From Wenzhouxiangella sp. (GTDB taxonomy: Bacteria > Pseudomonadota > Gammaproteobacteria > Xanthomonadales > Wenzhouxiangellaceae), in contig SKKV01000186.1 of NCBI GenBank assembly GCA_007123575.1, positions 1-6,026 of the forward strand: 6,026 nt of DNA, in the 5' to 3' direction. Both the position numbers and the translations under genes were made by a program. The first letter of the stretch is position 1. Every line of letters begins with the position of its first letter. A model generated the notes under the pieces. It did no database searches. It saw nothing but the letters and a program-made list of their open reading frames with translations, and was not told the origin of the DNA. Of this stretch, positions 1 to 5,362 are shown one piece after another.

Positions 1-20
1 ACCTACGGTATTCGTTGCGC

Positions 21-49
21 GGCATTTGCGGCACATGTCCGCAAATGCC
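21..49. repeat. Perfect 11-bp inverted repeat
   Basis: The left arm GGCATTTGCGG (21-31) is the exact reverse complement of CCGCAAATGCC (39-49), with a 7-base loop CACATGT. No T-tract follows on either strand. It is the first of four consecutive dyads and is seen directly; its role is unknown. Confidence 0.85.
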
Positions 50-62
50 TTCGCTTCGCGGC

Positions 63-81
63 CCCGGCCGTTCCGGCCGGG
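63..81. repeat. Perfect 8-bp GC-only hairpin
   Basis: CCCGGCCG (63-70) pairs with CGGCCGGG (74-81) around a 3-base loop TTC. The stem is all G and C, so it would be very stable in RNA or single-stranded DNA. It ends one base before the next, longer hairpin starts. Confidence 0.8.
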
Positions 82-82
82 C

Positions 83-117
83 ATTAACCCGGCAACCTGT
101 TTGGTTGCCGGGTTAAT
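83..117. repeat. Perfect 15-bp inverted repeat with 5-base loop
   Basis: ATTAACCCGGCAACC (83-97) and GGTTGCCGGGTTAAT (103-117) are exact reverse complements around the loop TGTTT. This is the strongest single hairpin in the window. The AT-rich stem base and GC-rich core resemble a bidirectional terminator, but the bases after the stem (AATAACAAG on plus, GCCCGG on minus) lack a T-run, so termination is uncertain. A REP-like extragenic palindrome is an equal possibility. Confidence 0.85.
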
Positions 118-122
118 AACAA

Positions 123-201
123 GCCGTCCTTGGGTGGGGGATTTCGCTAAAAGGCCTCGCTACGCGTCGAACTGAAGCGGAATTCACCGCCCAAGGACGG
201 C
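123..201. repeat. 79-base imperfect dyad with 26-bp arms
   Basis: The left arm 123-148 and right arm 176-201 are inverted copies, identical at 22 of 26 positions. The outer 12 bases are perfect (GCCGTCCTTGGG at 123-134 against CCCAAGGACGGC at 190-201). Three of the four mismatches would be G-U pairs in RNA. About 27 bases lie between the arms. The form suits a small non-autonomous element or a structured extragenic repeat. I see no flanking target-site duplication and no second copy in the window. Confidence 0.75.
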
Positions 202-297
202 GAGCCCAGCTCGAACGAAGCCTGTTGACCAAGATCGAATTCGTATCGTCGGATGCGGCGATTTGACGGAAAGCGCAACCTCCTCGGAGTTATCCGG

Positions 298-303
298 GAT
301 AAT
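298..303 (+). promoter_or_regulatory. Possible -10 box for the phosphatase-nudE operon
   Basis: GATAAT matches the sigma70 -10 consensus at five of six bases and would start transcription near 310, just ahead of the chosen start at 334. There is no good -35 hexamer 16-18 bases upstream (GCAACC at 275-280). The nearby TTGACG at 263-268 is 29 bases away, too far. This is a weak prediction. Confidence 0.25.
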
Positions 304-333
304 GGCGCAGATGTCCTACAAAAAGACTCTTCA

Positions 334-1110
334 ATGACCCGAATGCCCGACCTTGACGTGGCCTTGCGCGTGGCAAGACAAGCGGCCGCGGCCGCCGACC
401 AGGTGGCCATGGAGTATTTCAAAAGCGACCTGGCAGTCGAGCGCAAGGCCGATGCCAGTCCGGTCACCGAAGCGGATCGGCGCTGTGAGGAAGTCATTCG
501 CGAGCACTTGCTGGCCGAATTTCCCGACCACGCCATTTATGGCGAAGAATTCGGCCAGCGCGGCGAAAGCGACTATTTGTGGCTGGTCGACCCCATCGAC
601 GGCACGCGCAGCTTCATTCGTGGCTTGCCGTTCTGGTCGGTGCAAATCGCGCTGATGGTCAAGGGGGAACTGGTGCTGGGCGTGTCTTCAGCCCCGGCAT
701 TCCAGGAAACCGCCTGGGCGGTGCGCGGCCAGGGGGCCTGGATCAATGATCGGCCGGTCAAGGCCGGTGTCACCGAAAGCCTGGAAGATGCCGACGTGTC
801 GTTTGGCAATCTGCGCTCTCTGGCGCGCGGCGACGGCTGGAGCTGGGCCGGCCAGATCGTGGCGCGGGCAGCGCGCAGTCGCGGTTACGGCGATTTCTAT
901 TCCTACCACCGCCTGGCCGATGGCAGCCAGGATGTGGTCATCGAAAGCGATGTCAATATCCTCGACATCGCCGCCCTGACCGTTATCGTTCGCGAGGCTG
1001 GTGCCGAGATGACCGATCTGGACGGTGCTGCGATCGGTCTGGACACCCGCTCTGTCCTGGCGGCACCGGCCGGCCTGCATCAAACCCTGCTGGCACTGCG
1101 TCATGATTGA
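334..1110 (+). CDS. Inositol monophosphatase family phosphatase (HisN/CysQ-like)
   Basis: This 258-residue enzyme belongs to the Mg-dependent, lithium-sensitive phosphatase superfamily (IMPase, CysQ, HisN), which removes phosphate from small cytosolic metabolites. Visible motifs are PVTEADRR near 43-50, the metal-ligand pair GEE at 70-72, the signature DPIDGT at 86-91 and LDIAAL at 210-215, whose D211 should be the third metal aspartate. The usual tryptophan before that aspartate is leucine here. The run after DPIDGT (TRSFIRGLPFW) and the LADG...VVIE...DIAAL layout look more like histidinol-phosphatase HisN than classical CysQ (DPLDGTKEF). However, a gene beside nudE is cysQ in Pseudomonas, so 3'-phosphoadenosine 5'-phosphate remains a possible substrate. 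I chose the ATG at 334 because the family fold starts there and a purine-rich AAAAAGA lies 7 bases upstream; the ATG at 253 would add 27 atypical residues. Confidence 0.85.
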   Translation: MTRMPDLDVALRVARQAAAAADQVAMEYFKSDLAVERKADASPVTEADRRCEEVIREHLLAEFPDHAIYGEEFGQRGESDYLWLVDPIDGTRSFIRGLPFWSVQIALMVKGELVLGVSSAPAFQETAWAVRGQGAWINDRPVKAGVTESLEDADVSFGNLRSLARGDGWSWAGQIVARAARSRGYGDFYSYHRLADGSQDVVIESDVNILDIAALTVIVREAGAEMTDLDGAAIGLDTRSVLAAPAGLHQTLLALRHD

Positions 1111-1669
1111 CGAAAGCTGCTTCAAGCCTTTGCCCAAGGTGCATGGTCGACGCGAGCGGCGGCCGGCTGATTTGTTCAAGGTCGAGCAGGTCGAACTGGA
1201 GTTTTCCAACGGCCAGCGGCGGACCTACGAGCGCCTGATCAGCCGCGGCCTGGGCGCGGTCATCGTCGCCGCCATGCCGGACGACGACCATGTGTTGCTG
1301 GTTCGTGAATACGCCTGCGGCATGCACCGCTACGAGATTGGCCTGCCCAAGGGAAGGCTGGACCCGGGCGAAACCCTGCTGGAAGGCGCCAATCGGGAGT
1401 TGCAGGAGGAGTGTGGATTTGCTGCCCGGCAGCTTGACGAGATCGGTCACCTGACCCTGGCCCCCGGCTACATGACCCACGTCACCCATATCGTCCTGGC
1501 CCGAGATCTGTATCCCTCGCGCCTGCCCGGCGACGAACCCGAGCAGTTGGAAGTATTCCGCTGGCCGCTGAACAAGCTGGCCGAATTGGTGCAGCGACCG
1601 GACTGCACCGAAGGCCGCAGCATTGCCGCGCTCTACATGATCAGGGACCACATCAAGGCGTTGGGCTGA
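1103..1669 (+). CDS. nudE: ADP compounds hydrolase NudE
   Basis: A 188-residue Nudix hydrolase, matching the roughly 186 residues of E. coli NudE. The family splits ADP-ribose, NADH and diadenosine polyphosphates in the cytosol, releasing AMP. The Nudix box is perfect: G84, five residues, E90, seven residues, then RELQEECGF ending at 106, with the metal-binding REXXEE core at 98-103. Flanking blocks REYACGMHRYEIGLPKG (68-84) and APGYMTHVTHIVLARDLYP (120-138) are typical of the NudE/ADP-ribose subgroup. The ATG at 1103 is chosen over 1025 because it gives the family length and overlaps the phosphatase stop by 8 bases, implying translational coupling. Both products may clear toxic or signalling nucleotides, an inference from gene pairing. 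The stop lies one base from the end of convergent hemJ. Confidence 0.93.
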   Translation: MIDESCFKPLPKVHGRRERRPADLFKVEQVELEFSNGQRRTYERLISRGLGAVIVAAMPDDDHVLLVREYACGMHRYEIGLPKGRLDPGETLLEGANRELQEECGFAARQLDEIGHLTLAPGYMTHVTHIVLARDLYPSRLPGDEPEQLEVFRWPLNKLAELVQRPDCTEGRSIAALYMIRDHIKALG

Positions 1670-1670
1670 C

Positions 1671-2099
1671 TCAGAACGGTTTACCGACCACCAGGATGAC
1701 GATAGCCACCAGGAACAGCGCCGGCACCTCGTTGAAGTAGCGAAACCAGCGCGAGGACCTTTGATTGTTGCCTTGACGGAACACCCGAACCAGGCGCGCG
1801 CACCAAAGATGATAGCCGACCAGTCCGGCCACCAGGGCGAGCTTGGCATGCATCCATCCGGCACCGCTCAAGTGCCAGGGCTCGATGCTTAGCAGGGTCA
1901 GGCCCAGGCCTACGGCCAGGGCGCCGCCGATGTGGGTGATCATCAACAGCCGCCGCTGCATCACCAAAAGCAGCTCGATGCGACTACCTTCCGGATTCTC
2001 TGCGGCATAGACAAACAGCCGCGGCAGGTAGAACAGACCGGCGAACCAGGTGACAACAAAAATGATATGGAAGGATTCCAGCCAGTCGTTCAGGTTCAT
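1671..2099 (-). CDS. hemJ: Protoporphyrinogen IX oxidase HemJ
   Basis: A 142-residue membrane protein of the HemJ (UPF0093) family, which oxidises protoporphyrinogen IX to protoporphyrin IX in the inner membrane, the penultimate step of protohaem synthesis. Four hydrophobic helices are visible near 9-31, 52-71, 83-103 and 123-140. Family hallmarks are present: H11 in the opening FHIIFVVTWFAGLFYLPRLF block, WMHAKLAL at 82-89 with the conserved K86, and the C-terminal RYFNEVPALFLVAIVILVV. Length is normal and no residues seem missing. The Shine-Dalgarno region is weak (AAAGCCCCCAAA before ATG), while a convincing leftward promoter sits about 30 bases upstream. It faces nudE tail to tail with one intervening base, leaving no room for a terminator between the genes. 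Confidence 0.93.
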   Translation of the reverse strand: MNLNDWLESFHIIFVVTWFAGLFYLPRLFVYAAENPEGSRIELLLVMQRRLLMITHIGGALAVGLGLTLLSIEPWHLSGAGWMHAKLALVAGLVGYHLWCARLVRVFRQGNNQRSSRWFRYFNEVPALFLVAIVILVVGKPF

Positions 2100-2131
2100 T
2101 TTGGGGGCTTTGACAGTGAAGTTGGGCCGCT

Positions 2132-2160
2132 ATTTTGACCGAGCCTGTCAGCGCGCTCAA
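2132..2160 (-). promoter_or_regulatory. Predicted sigma70 promoter of hemJ
   Basis: Reading leftward, TTGAGC (plus positions 2155-2160) and CAAAAT (2132-2137) are separated by exactly 17 bases. Transcription would start near 2125, giving hemJ a leader of about 26 nt. The -35 box abuts that of the rightward promoter with one base between, so the two may compete for RNA polymerase or share a regulator. Confidence 0.55.
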
Positions 2161-2161
2161 C

Positions 2162-2190
2162 TTGACGATCGCGGCCTGGCGCGGTATAAA
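2162..2190 (+). promoter_or_regulatory. Strong predicted sigma70 promoter, rightward
   Basis: TTGACG (2162-2167), a 17-base spacer and TATAAA (2185-2190) match consensus at five of six positions each. The start site should be near 2197. Nothing downstream before the terminator at 2288-2314 looks like a gene, so this promoter appears to drive a short RNA rather than erpA. Confidence 0.65.
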
Positions 2191-2196
2191 CCACGG

Positions 2197-2314
2197 GCGC
2201 TTTACAAAAAATCCATGAAATTACAACATCATGGGTCATGAATATAACAAGTGCGAGTGACCATCCGGTTTGGGGCATGTCGATTACAGCGGTCTTTTCA
2301 GGCCGCTTTTTTTT
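2197..2314 (+). ncRNA. Candidate small RNA upstream of erpA (about 118 nt)
   Basis: A near-consensus promoter and an eight-T intrinsic terminator bracket this stretch, and neither belongs to an obvious gene. Inside, ATCCATGA (2211-2218) pairs with TCATGGGT (2229-2236) as an 8-bp stem with one G-U pair and a 10-base loop. A competing stem pairs GGTCA (2234-2238) with TGACC (2258-2262). The two share 2234-2236 and exclude each other. An A-rich single-stranded segment (AATATAACAAG, 2241-2251) and the U-tailed terminator are features of Hfq-binding small RNAs. The only internal reading frame of note is an 8-codon one (MKLQHHGS, 2215-2241) without a ribosome site. I do not recognise 6S, SRP RNA, tmRNA or a known riboswitch. 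It could instead be an attenuated erpA leader. Confidence 0.45.
2288..2314 (+). terminator. Intrinsic terminator before erpA
   Basis: AGCGGTC (2288-2294) pairs with GGCCGCT (2301-2307), 7 bp with one G-U pair, around the loop TTTTCA. The stem's last base opens a run of eight T residues (2307-2314). It points rightward and lies about 105 bases before the erpA start, so it ends a transcript begun in the hemJ-erpA gap. Confidence 0.8.
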
Positions 2315-2346
2315 ACCGCGCCACTCGCCCGGCCCGATCGGGAGTT

Positions 2347-2378
2347 TTGACAACTGGCTCGGCATCTGCAGCTACAAT
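2347..2378 (+). promoter_or_regulatory. Possible erpA promoter
   Basis: A consensus TTGACA (2347-2352) is followed by TACAAT (2373-2378), five of six matches. The spacer is 20 bases, longer than the normal 16-18, which suggests a weak promoter or one needing an activator. Transcription would begin near 2385, a leader of about 35 nt. I could not find a convincing IscR box here, although IscR controls erpA in E. coli. Confidence 0.4.
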
Positions 2379-2419
2379 CATGGTCTATCTAACGCCAGAT
2401 TCTGCCGGAGCAGACACCA

Positions 2420-2761
2420 ATGACGCAGCCTGAACCTCTCATCTTTACCGATGCGGCCGCGGCCAAGGTCCGCGAATTGATTCTGGAAGAAGCCAATCCT
2501 GATCTGAAGCTGCGCGTATACATCAGCGGGGGCGGCTGTTCCGGTTTTCAGTATGGTTTCACCTTCGATGAAAAGGTTGACGATGGCGATGTGGCGGTTG
2601 TCCGCAACGACGTCACGCTGGTCGTCGACCCGCTCAGCTTCCAGTACCTGGAGGGTGCCGAGGTGGACTACAGCGAAAGCCTGCAGGGCGCACGCTTCGT
2701 TATTCGCAATCCCAATGCGGCCACCACCTGCGGCTGCGGTTCCTCTTTTGGCATTGCTTGA
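2420..2761 (+). CDS. erpA: Iron-sulfur cluster insertion protein ErpA
   Basis: A 113-residue A-type Fe-S carrier (E. coli ErpA has 114). The family receives clusters from the scaffold system and passes them to apoproteins in the cytosol, including IspG/IspH of isoprenoid synthesis. The three cluster-binding cysteines are present at C40 (SGGGCSGFQYGF) and C104/C106 (TTCGCGSSFGIA). The E-E-A-N-P-D loop near 23-28 and the LSFQYLEGAEVDYSESLQGARF block (72-93) fit ErpA better than IscA. GGAG at 2407-2410 lies 9 bases before the ATG, a good ribosome site. An IscA/SufA assignment is possible but less likely. It seems to head an operon with the ampE-like gene 54 bases downstream, since no terminator lies between them. 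Confidence 0.95.
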   Translation: MTQPEPLIFTDAAAAKVRELILEEANPDLKLRVYISGGGCSGFQYGFTFDEKVDDGDVAVVRNDVTLVVDPLSFQYLEGAEVDYSESLQGARFVIRNPNAATTCGCGSSFGIA

Positions 2762-2815
2762 GCTGGCGCTCCATTTGCGCAAGCGAATGACGGTTGGGCC
2801 GGGGCTTAACCAGTC

Positions 2816-3634
2816 ATGACCATCCTGATCGTGCTGGTCGGTCTCCTGATCAGCCACTTTGCCACCGGTTTTCGGCATTTGCGGCGCTTCGACTGGGTCG
2901 GGCTGCCGCTGATGTGGCTGCAGGGCCGGTTTCCCGAACAGCCCTGGCTGCCGGCAGTGGCGCTGATTCTGATTTCGGTCGTGGGATCCTGGCTGGCACT
3001 ATGGATTGCGACCTCGCTGCTGGGCCTGGCCGGTGCGCTCCTGCTCGCCCTGGCCGTGTTCATTCTGACGCTCGGGCCGCGCGATCTGGATCGTGACGTG
3101 GCCGTGCTGACCGACAGCATCGAGAGCGATGCCGCCGAGGTCCAGTCAGCGCAAAAGGCGATGCGCCTGGACCCCGAGGCTCAGGCATCGGAAGGGGCGG
3201 CCGCCGTTCTTCATGCAGGCCTGTCGCGCTGGTTCGGCCTGCTGTTCTGGTTTGTCTTGCTGGGAATTACCGGTGCCCTGATCTATCGGCTGACTCGGGT
3301 GGCGCTGCAGCTGGAAAACGCCGATCCGGCGGCCCTCGAGTGGCTGGCGCGGCTGCGGCTGGTGCTGGATTGGCCAGTCCTGGCCCTGCTGACCGTTTCG
3401 CTGGCCCTGGTCAATGATCTCGATCGCGTGCTGAGCGCTTGGCGCGCCCAACGCGAGCAGGCCCCAGCCTGGCTGATCACGCCGTCGATACTTGATCGCC
3501 TGGCCGCCAGTTTGGTCGATGATGATGCCGATCTCGGCGCGGGCGTTGTCTTTGGTCACCAGATGGTCTGGCGCATTCTCGTGCTGTGGCTGGTGATGCT
3601 AAGCGTTCTGTTGCTGGCCGGCTGGCTGGCCTGA
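2816..3634 (+). CDS. ampE: AmpE-like inner-membrane protein
   Basis: A 272-residue membrane protein of the AmpE family, related in fold to CobD/CbiB. E. coli AmpE (284 residues) is a membrane protein linked with AmpD to beta-lactamase regulation and cell-wall recycling; its biochemical role is unsettled. Hydrophobic segments are visible near 2-14, 46-66, 68-87, 139-158, 182-199 and 252-271. Family-like signatures are ILTLGPRDLDRDV (83-95), FWFVLLGITGALIYRL (144-159) and LDWPVLALLTVSLALVNDLD (184-203). A charged soluble stretch (95-135) separates the membrane halves. No ampD is in view, so the usual ampDE pairing is not kept locally. The ribosome site is poor (GGGG, 11 bases upstream). The stop lies 26 bases before the amidohydrolase gene, which supports co-transcription. 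Family membership is likely, exact function unknown. Confidence 0.75.
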   Translation: MTILIVLVGLLISHFATGFRHLRRFDWVGLPLMWLQGRFPEQPWLPAVALILISVVGSWLALWIATSLLGLAGALLLALAVFILTLGPRDLDRDVAVLTDSIESDAAEVQSAQKAMRLDPEAQASEGAAAVLHAGLSRWFGLLFWFVLLGITGALIYRLTRVALQLENADPAALEWLARLRLVLDWPVLALLTVSLALVNDLDRVLSAWRAQREQAPAWLITPSILDRLAASLVDDDADLGAGVVFGHQMVWRILVLWLVMLSVLLLAGWLA

Positions 3635-3660
3635 GTCTGAACTTTTTGGAAAGGCAAAAT

Positions 3661-4974
3661 ATGAACTCTGCAAGTTACTGGTTGTCGTTAACCCGGTCCG
3701 GGCTGATGGTCGGCCTATTGTCGGTTGTCTCTCTCCCGCTGATGGCGGGCGAAACCTGGGTGCGCTGCGGCAGCCTGGTCGACGTGGTTGAGGGTCGAAC
3801 ACTGGGCGGACATACAGTCGTTGTCAGGGAGCAGCGGATTGACGATGTACGCAGCGGTCATCCCGACGCGCCCGATGACGTCGACCTGGTTGATCTGTCC
3901 GGCTTGGTTTGTCTGCCCGGTTTGATGGATATGCATACGCATTTAAGCTCCGAGTTCAATCCCCAGGCCTACGTGCAGCGCTTCACCTTGAACGAGGCCG
4001 ACATCGCCCTGCGCGGAGCGAACTTTGCCCGGATCACGCTTGAGGCCGGGTTTACCACGGTGCGCGACCTCGGCGACTCGTTCAACGTCTCCGTTGCTTT
4101 GCGTGAGGCAATCAACAGTGGCCAGATCGTCGGACCGCGGATCTTTACCTCGGCCAAGTCGCTGGCGACCACGGGCGGCCATGCCGACCCGACCAACGGC
4201 TGGCGGCGGGACCTGATGGGCGATCCAGGCCCGGCTGAGGGCGTGATCAACAGCGCCGAAGATGCTCGCCAGGCCGTGCGCCAGCGCTACAAGGACGGTG
4301 CTGACCTGATCAAGATCACGGCCACTGGCGGTGTCTTGAGCGTGGCCAGAAGCGGCCAGAACCCACAGTTTCTGATCGAGGAAATCGAAGAGATCGTGCG
4401 CATCGCGCGCGATTACGACATGCATGTCGCAGCACACGCGCACGGCACCAAAGGCATGCGCCGGGCCATTCTGGCCGGCGTGCACTCCATCGAGCACGGT
4501 ACCTACATGGACGACGAGGTGCTGGCATTGATGGTGGAGCGCGGGACCTGGTACGTGCCGACCATCTCAGCCGGTCGCTTCGTCGCCGACAAGGCCGAAA
4601 TCGACGGCTATTTCCCGCCCATCGTGGCGGCCAAGGCAGCCGAGATCGGGCCCTTGATTCAGGACACCTTCGGCCGCGCCCAGGCCGCCGGCGTGCGCAT
4701 TGCCTTCGGCACCGACTGCGGCGTGTGCCCGCACGGCAGCAACGCCCGCGAATTCGAATACATGGTCGAGGCCGGCATGTCGCCCGCCAACGCCTTGCGC
4801 AGTGCAACGCTCAACAGCGCCGAGCTGTTGGGGCTGGAAGAAGAGCTGGGGCGGATCCAGGCCGGCTTTATCGCCGACATCATTGCCGTGCCGGGCGACC
4901 CACTGGAAGACGTAAGCCAGCTCTCCGATATTCGTCTCGTAATGCGCGATGGCCAGGTCTACCTGCATCGCTGA
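3661..4974 (+). CDS. Secreted metal-dependent amidohydrolase (Xaa-dipeptidase-like)
   Basis: A 437-residue enzyme of the amidohydrolase superfamily, imidazolonepropionase-like branch, which includes Xaa-Pro and Xaa-Arg/Lys dipeptidases such as Caulobacter Cc2672. Expected metal-site residues are all visible: HTH at H92/H94, the probable carboxylated lysine K218 (LIKI), histidines in AAHAHG (H259 or H261), H279 (SIEHG) and D352 (GTD), so two divalent metals are likely. TGGH at 171-174 also matches the dipeptidase branch. Residues 1-29 form a signal peptide: a polar start, a hydrophobic core at 15-27 and likely cleavage after LMA, giving a periplasmic enzyme. The ATG at 3661 is preferred over 3586 because it places the signal peptide at the N-terminus and has GGAAAGG 6 bases upstream. 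Expected role is dipeptide or N-acyl amino acid breakdown; the substrate is not determinable by eye. No clear terminator follows. Confidence 0.88.
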   Translation: MNSASYWLSLTRSGLMVGLLSVVSLPLMAGETWVRCGSLVDVVEGRTLGGHTVVVREQRIDDVRSGHPDAPDDVDLVDLSGLVCLPGLMDMHTHLSSEFNPQAYVQRFTLNEADIALRGANFARITLEAGFTTVRDLGDSFNVSVALREAINSGQIVGPRIFTSAKSLATTGGHADPTNGWRRDLMGDPGPAEGVINSAEDARQAVRQRYKDGADLIKITATGGVLSVARSGQNPQFLIEEIEEIVRIARDYDMHVAAHAHGTKGMRRAILAGVHSIEHGTYMDDEVLALMVERGTWYVPTISAGRFVADKAEIDGYFPPIVAAKAAEIGPLIQDTFGRAQAAGVRIAFGTDCGVCPHGSNAREFEYMVEAGMSPANALRSATLNSAELLGLEEELGRIQAGFIADIIAVPGDPLEDVSQLSDIRLVMRDGQVYLHR

Positions 4975-5017
4975 ACAATTCATGGGTGGGGTTGTAGCGC
5001 TTAGGGGGTTCGCGGCT

Positions 5018-5065
5018 GCTTGACGAACTTCAAGCGCAATTAATACTATATATACGTTGTTAGTA
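5018..5065 (+). promoter_or_regulatory. Antitoxin promoter with two operator-like dyads
   Basis: TTGACG (5020-5025), an 18-base spacer and TACTAT (5044-5049) form a plausible sigma70 promoter in an AT-rich patch unlike the surrounding GC-rich DNA. GCTTGA (5018-5023) and TCAAGC (5030-5035) make a 6-bp dyad over the -35 box. TACTA (5044-5048) and TAGTA (5061-5065) make a 5-bp dyad over the -10 box and start site. Dyads covering both boxes are what an autorepressing ribbon-helix-helix antitoxin would bind. The binding is inferred. Confidence 0.45.
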
Positions 5066-5081
5066 CCAGAAAGATTGCATT

Positions 5082-5360
5082 ATGGCCAAGGACGCTGTTT
5101 TCACGATGAAGCTGGAGCCGGAGTTGCGGGCGGATTTCATTGCAGAAGCTGCAACCGAAGACCGGCCGGCATCCCAGGTCCTGCGTGAGCTGATGCGCGG
5201 CTACATTGAGCAGCGCCGGAAGACAAGGGAATACGAAGACTATCTGAGACGCAAAGTCGAAGCTGGCCGAGCGTCCATGCGCGCAGGGCATGGACGGTCT
5301 GACGAGGAGGTCGAAGCCGAGTTTTCAGCCAAACGTCGCGCGGCGGCAGATCGCGAGTGA
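5082..5360 (+). CDS. Ribbon-helix-helix antitoxin of a ParE-type toxin-antitoxin pair
   Basis: A 92-residue protein whose first 45 residues look like a ribbon-helix-helix DNA-binding domain: a short strand (AVFTMKLEPELRADF, 5-19) followed by two helices through EAATEDRPASQVLRELMRGYIEQRR. The charged tail (46-92, with a VEAGRASMRAGHGRSDEEVEAEF block) is the usual toxin-binding segment of this antitoxin family, which is commonly followed by ParE. In such systems the antitoxin neutralises its toxin and represses its own promoter through dyads like those upstream. Here the toxin that follows is broken, so the protein is an orphan that may still act as a DNA-binding regulator or neutralise a related toxin elsewhere in the genome. 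Only a weak purine run (AGAAAGA, 5068-5074) serves as ribosome site. Confidence 0.85.
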   Translation: MAKDAVFTMKLEPELRADFIAEAATEDRPASQVLRELMRGYIEQRRKTREYEDYLRRKVEAGRASMRAGHGRSDEEVEAEFSAKRRAAADRE

Positions 5361-5362
5361 GG

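Larger units (their letters stand above)
1..333. other. Gene-free stretch rich in palindromes
   Basis: No coding region here is convincing. All three forward frames are open from the left edge for a while (stops at 85-87, 173-175 and 114-116), which GC-rich DNA often gives by chance. None of the translations resembles a protein I know, so the tail of an upstream gene cannot be excluded or supported. What the stretch does hold is a run of inverted repeats between 21 and 201, listed separately, then about 130 bases of ordinary spacer leading to the phosphatase gene. A strong T-run terminator is absent, so the hairpins are not textbook Rho-independent terminators. Confidence 0.6.

Noticed and set aside
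83..201. Integron attC sites as an explanation for the palindromes
   Set aside because: The ends do not match the R'' (RYYYAAC) and R' (GTTRRRY) consensus in the needed positions, and no integrase or cassette gene is in view.
688..1209. 173-codon minus-strand frame across the phosphatase and nudE
   Set aside because: It spans two well-supported genes on the other strand, resembles no family I know and has no promoter or ribosome site.
2347..2419. IscR binding site ahead of erpA
   Set aside because: E. coli regulation suggests one, but I could not align either IscR site type with this leader convincingly.
2238..2423. A 61-codon frame whose stop overlaps the erpA start (ATGA)
   Set aside because: It runs straight through the terminator stem and T-run, has no ribosome site, and its product looks random, so the ATGA overlap is most likely chance.
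2873..2885. GGCATTTGCGGC in the ampE-like gene repeats the left palindrome arm at 21-32
   Set aside because: In the gene it codes a normal stretch (R-H-L-R-R) without the partner arm; a 12-base match in GC-rich DNA is likely coincidence.
4316..4807. Long arginine-rich minus-strand frame opposite the amidohydrolase
   Set aside because: Low-complexity Arg/Pro composition is typical of an antisense shadow of a GC-rich gene; the plus-strand frame holds every expected metal ligand.
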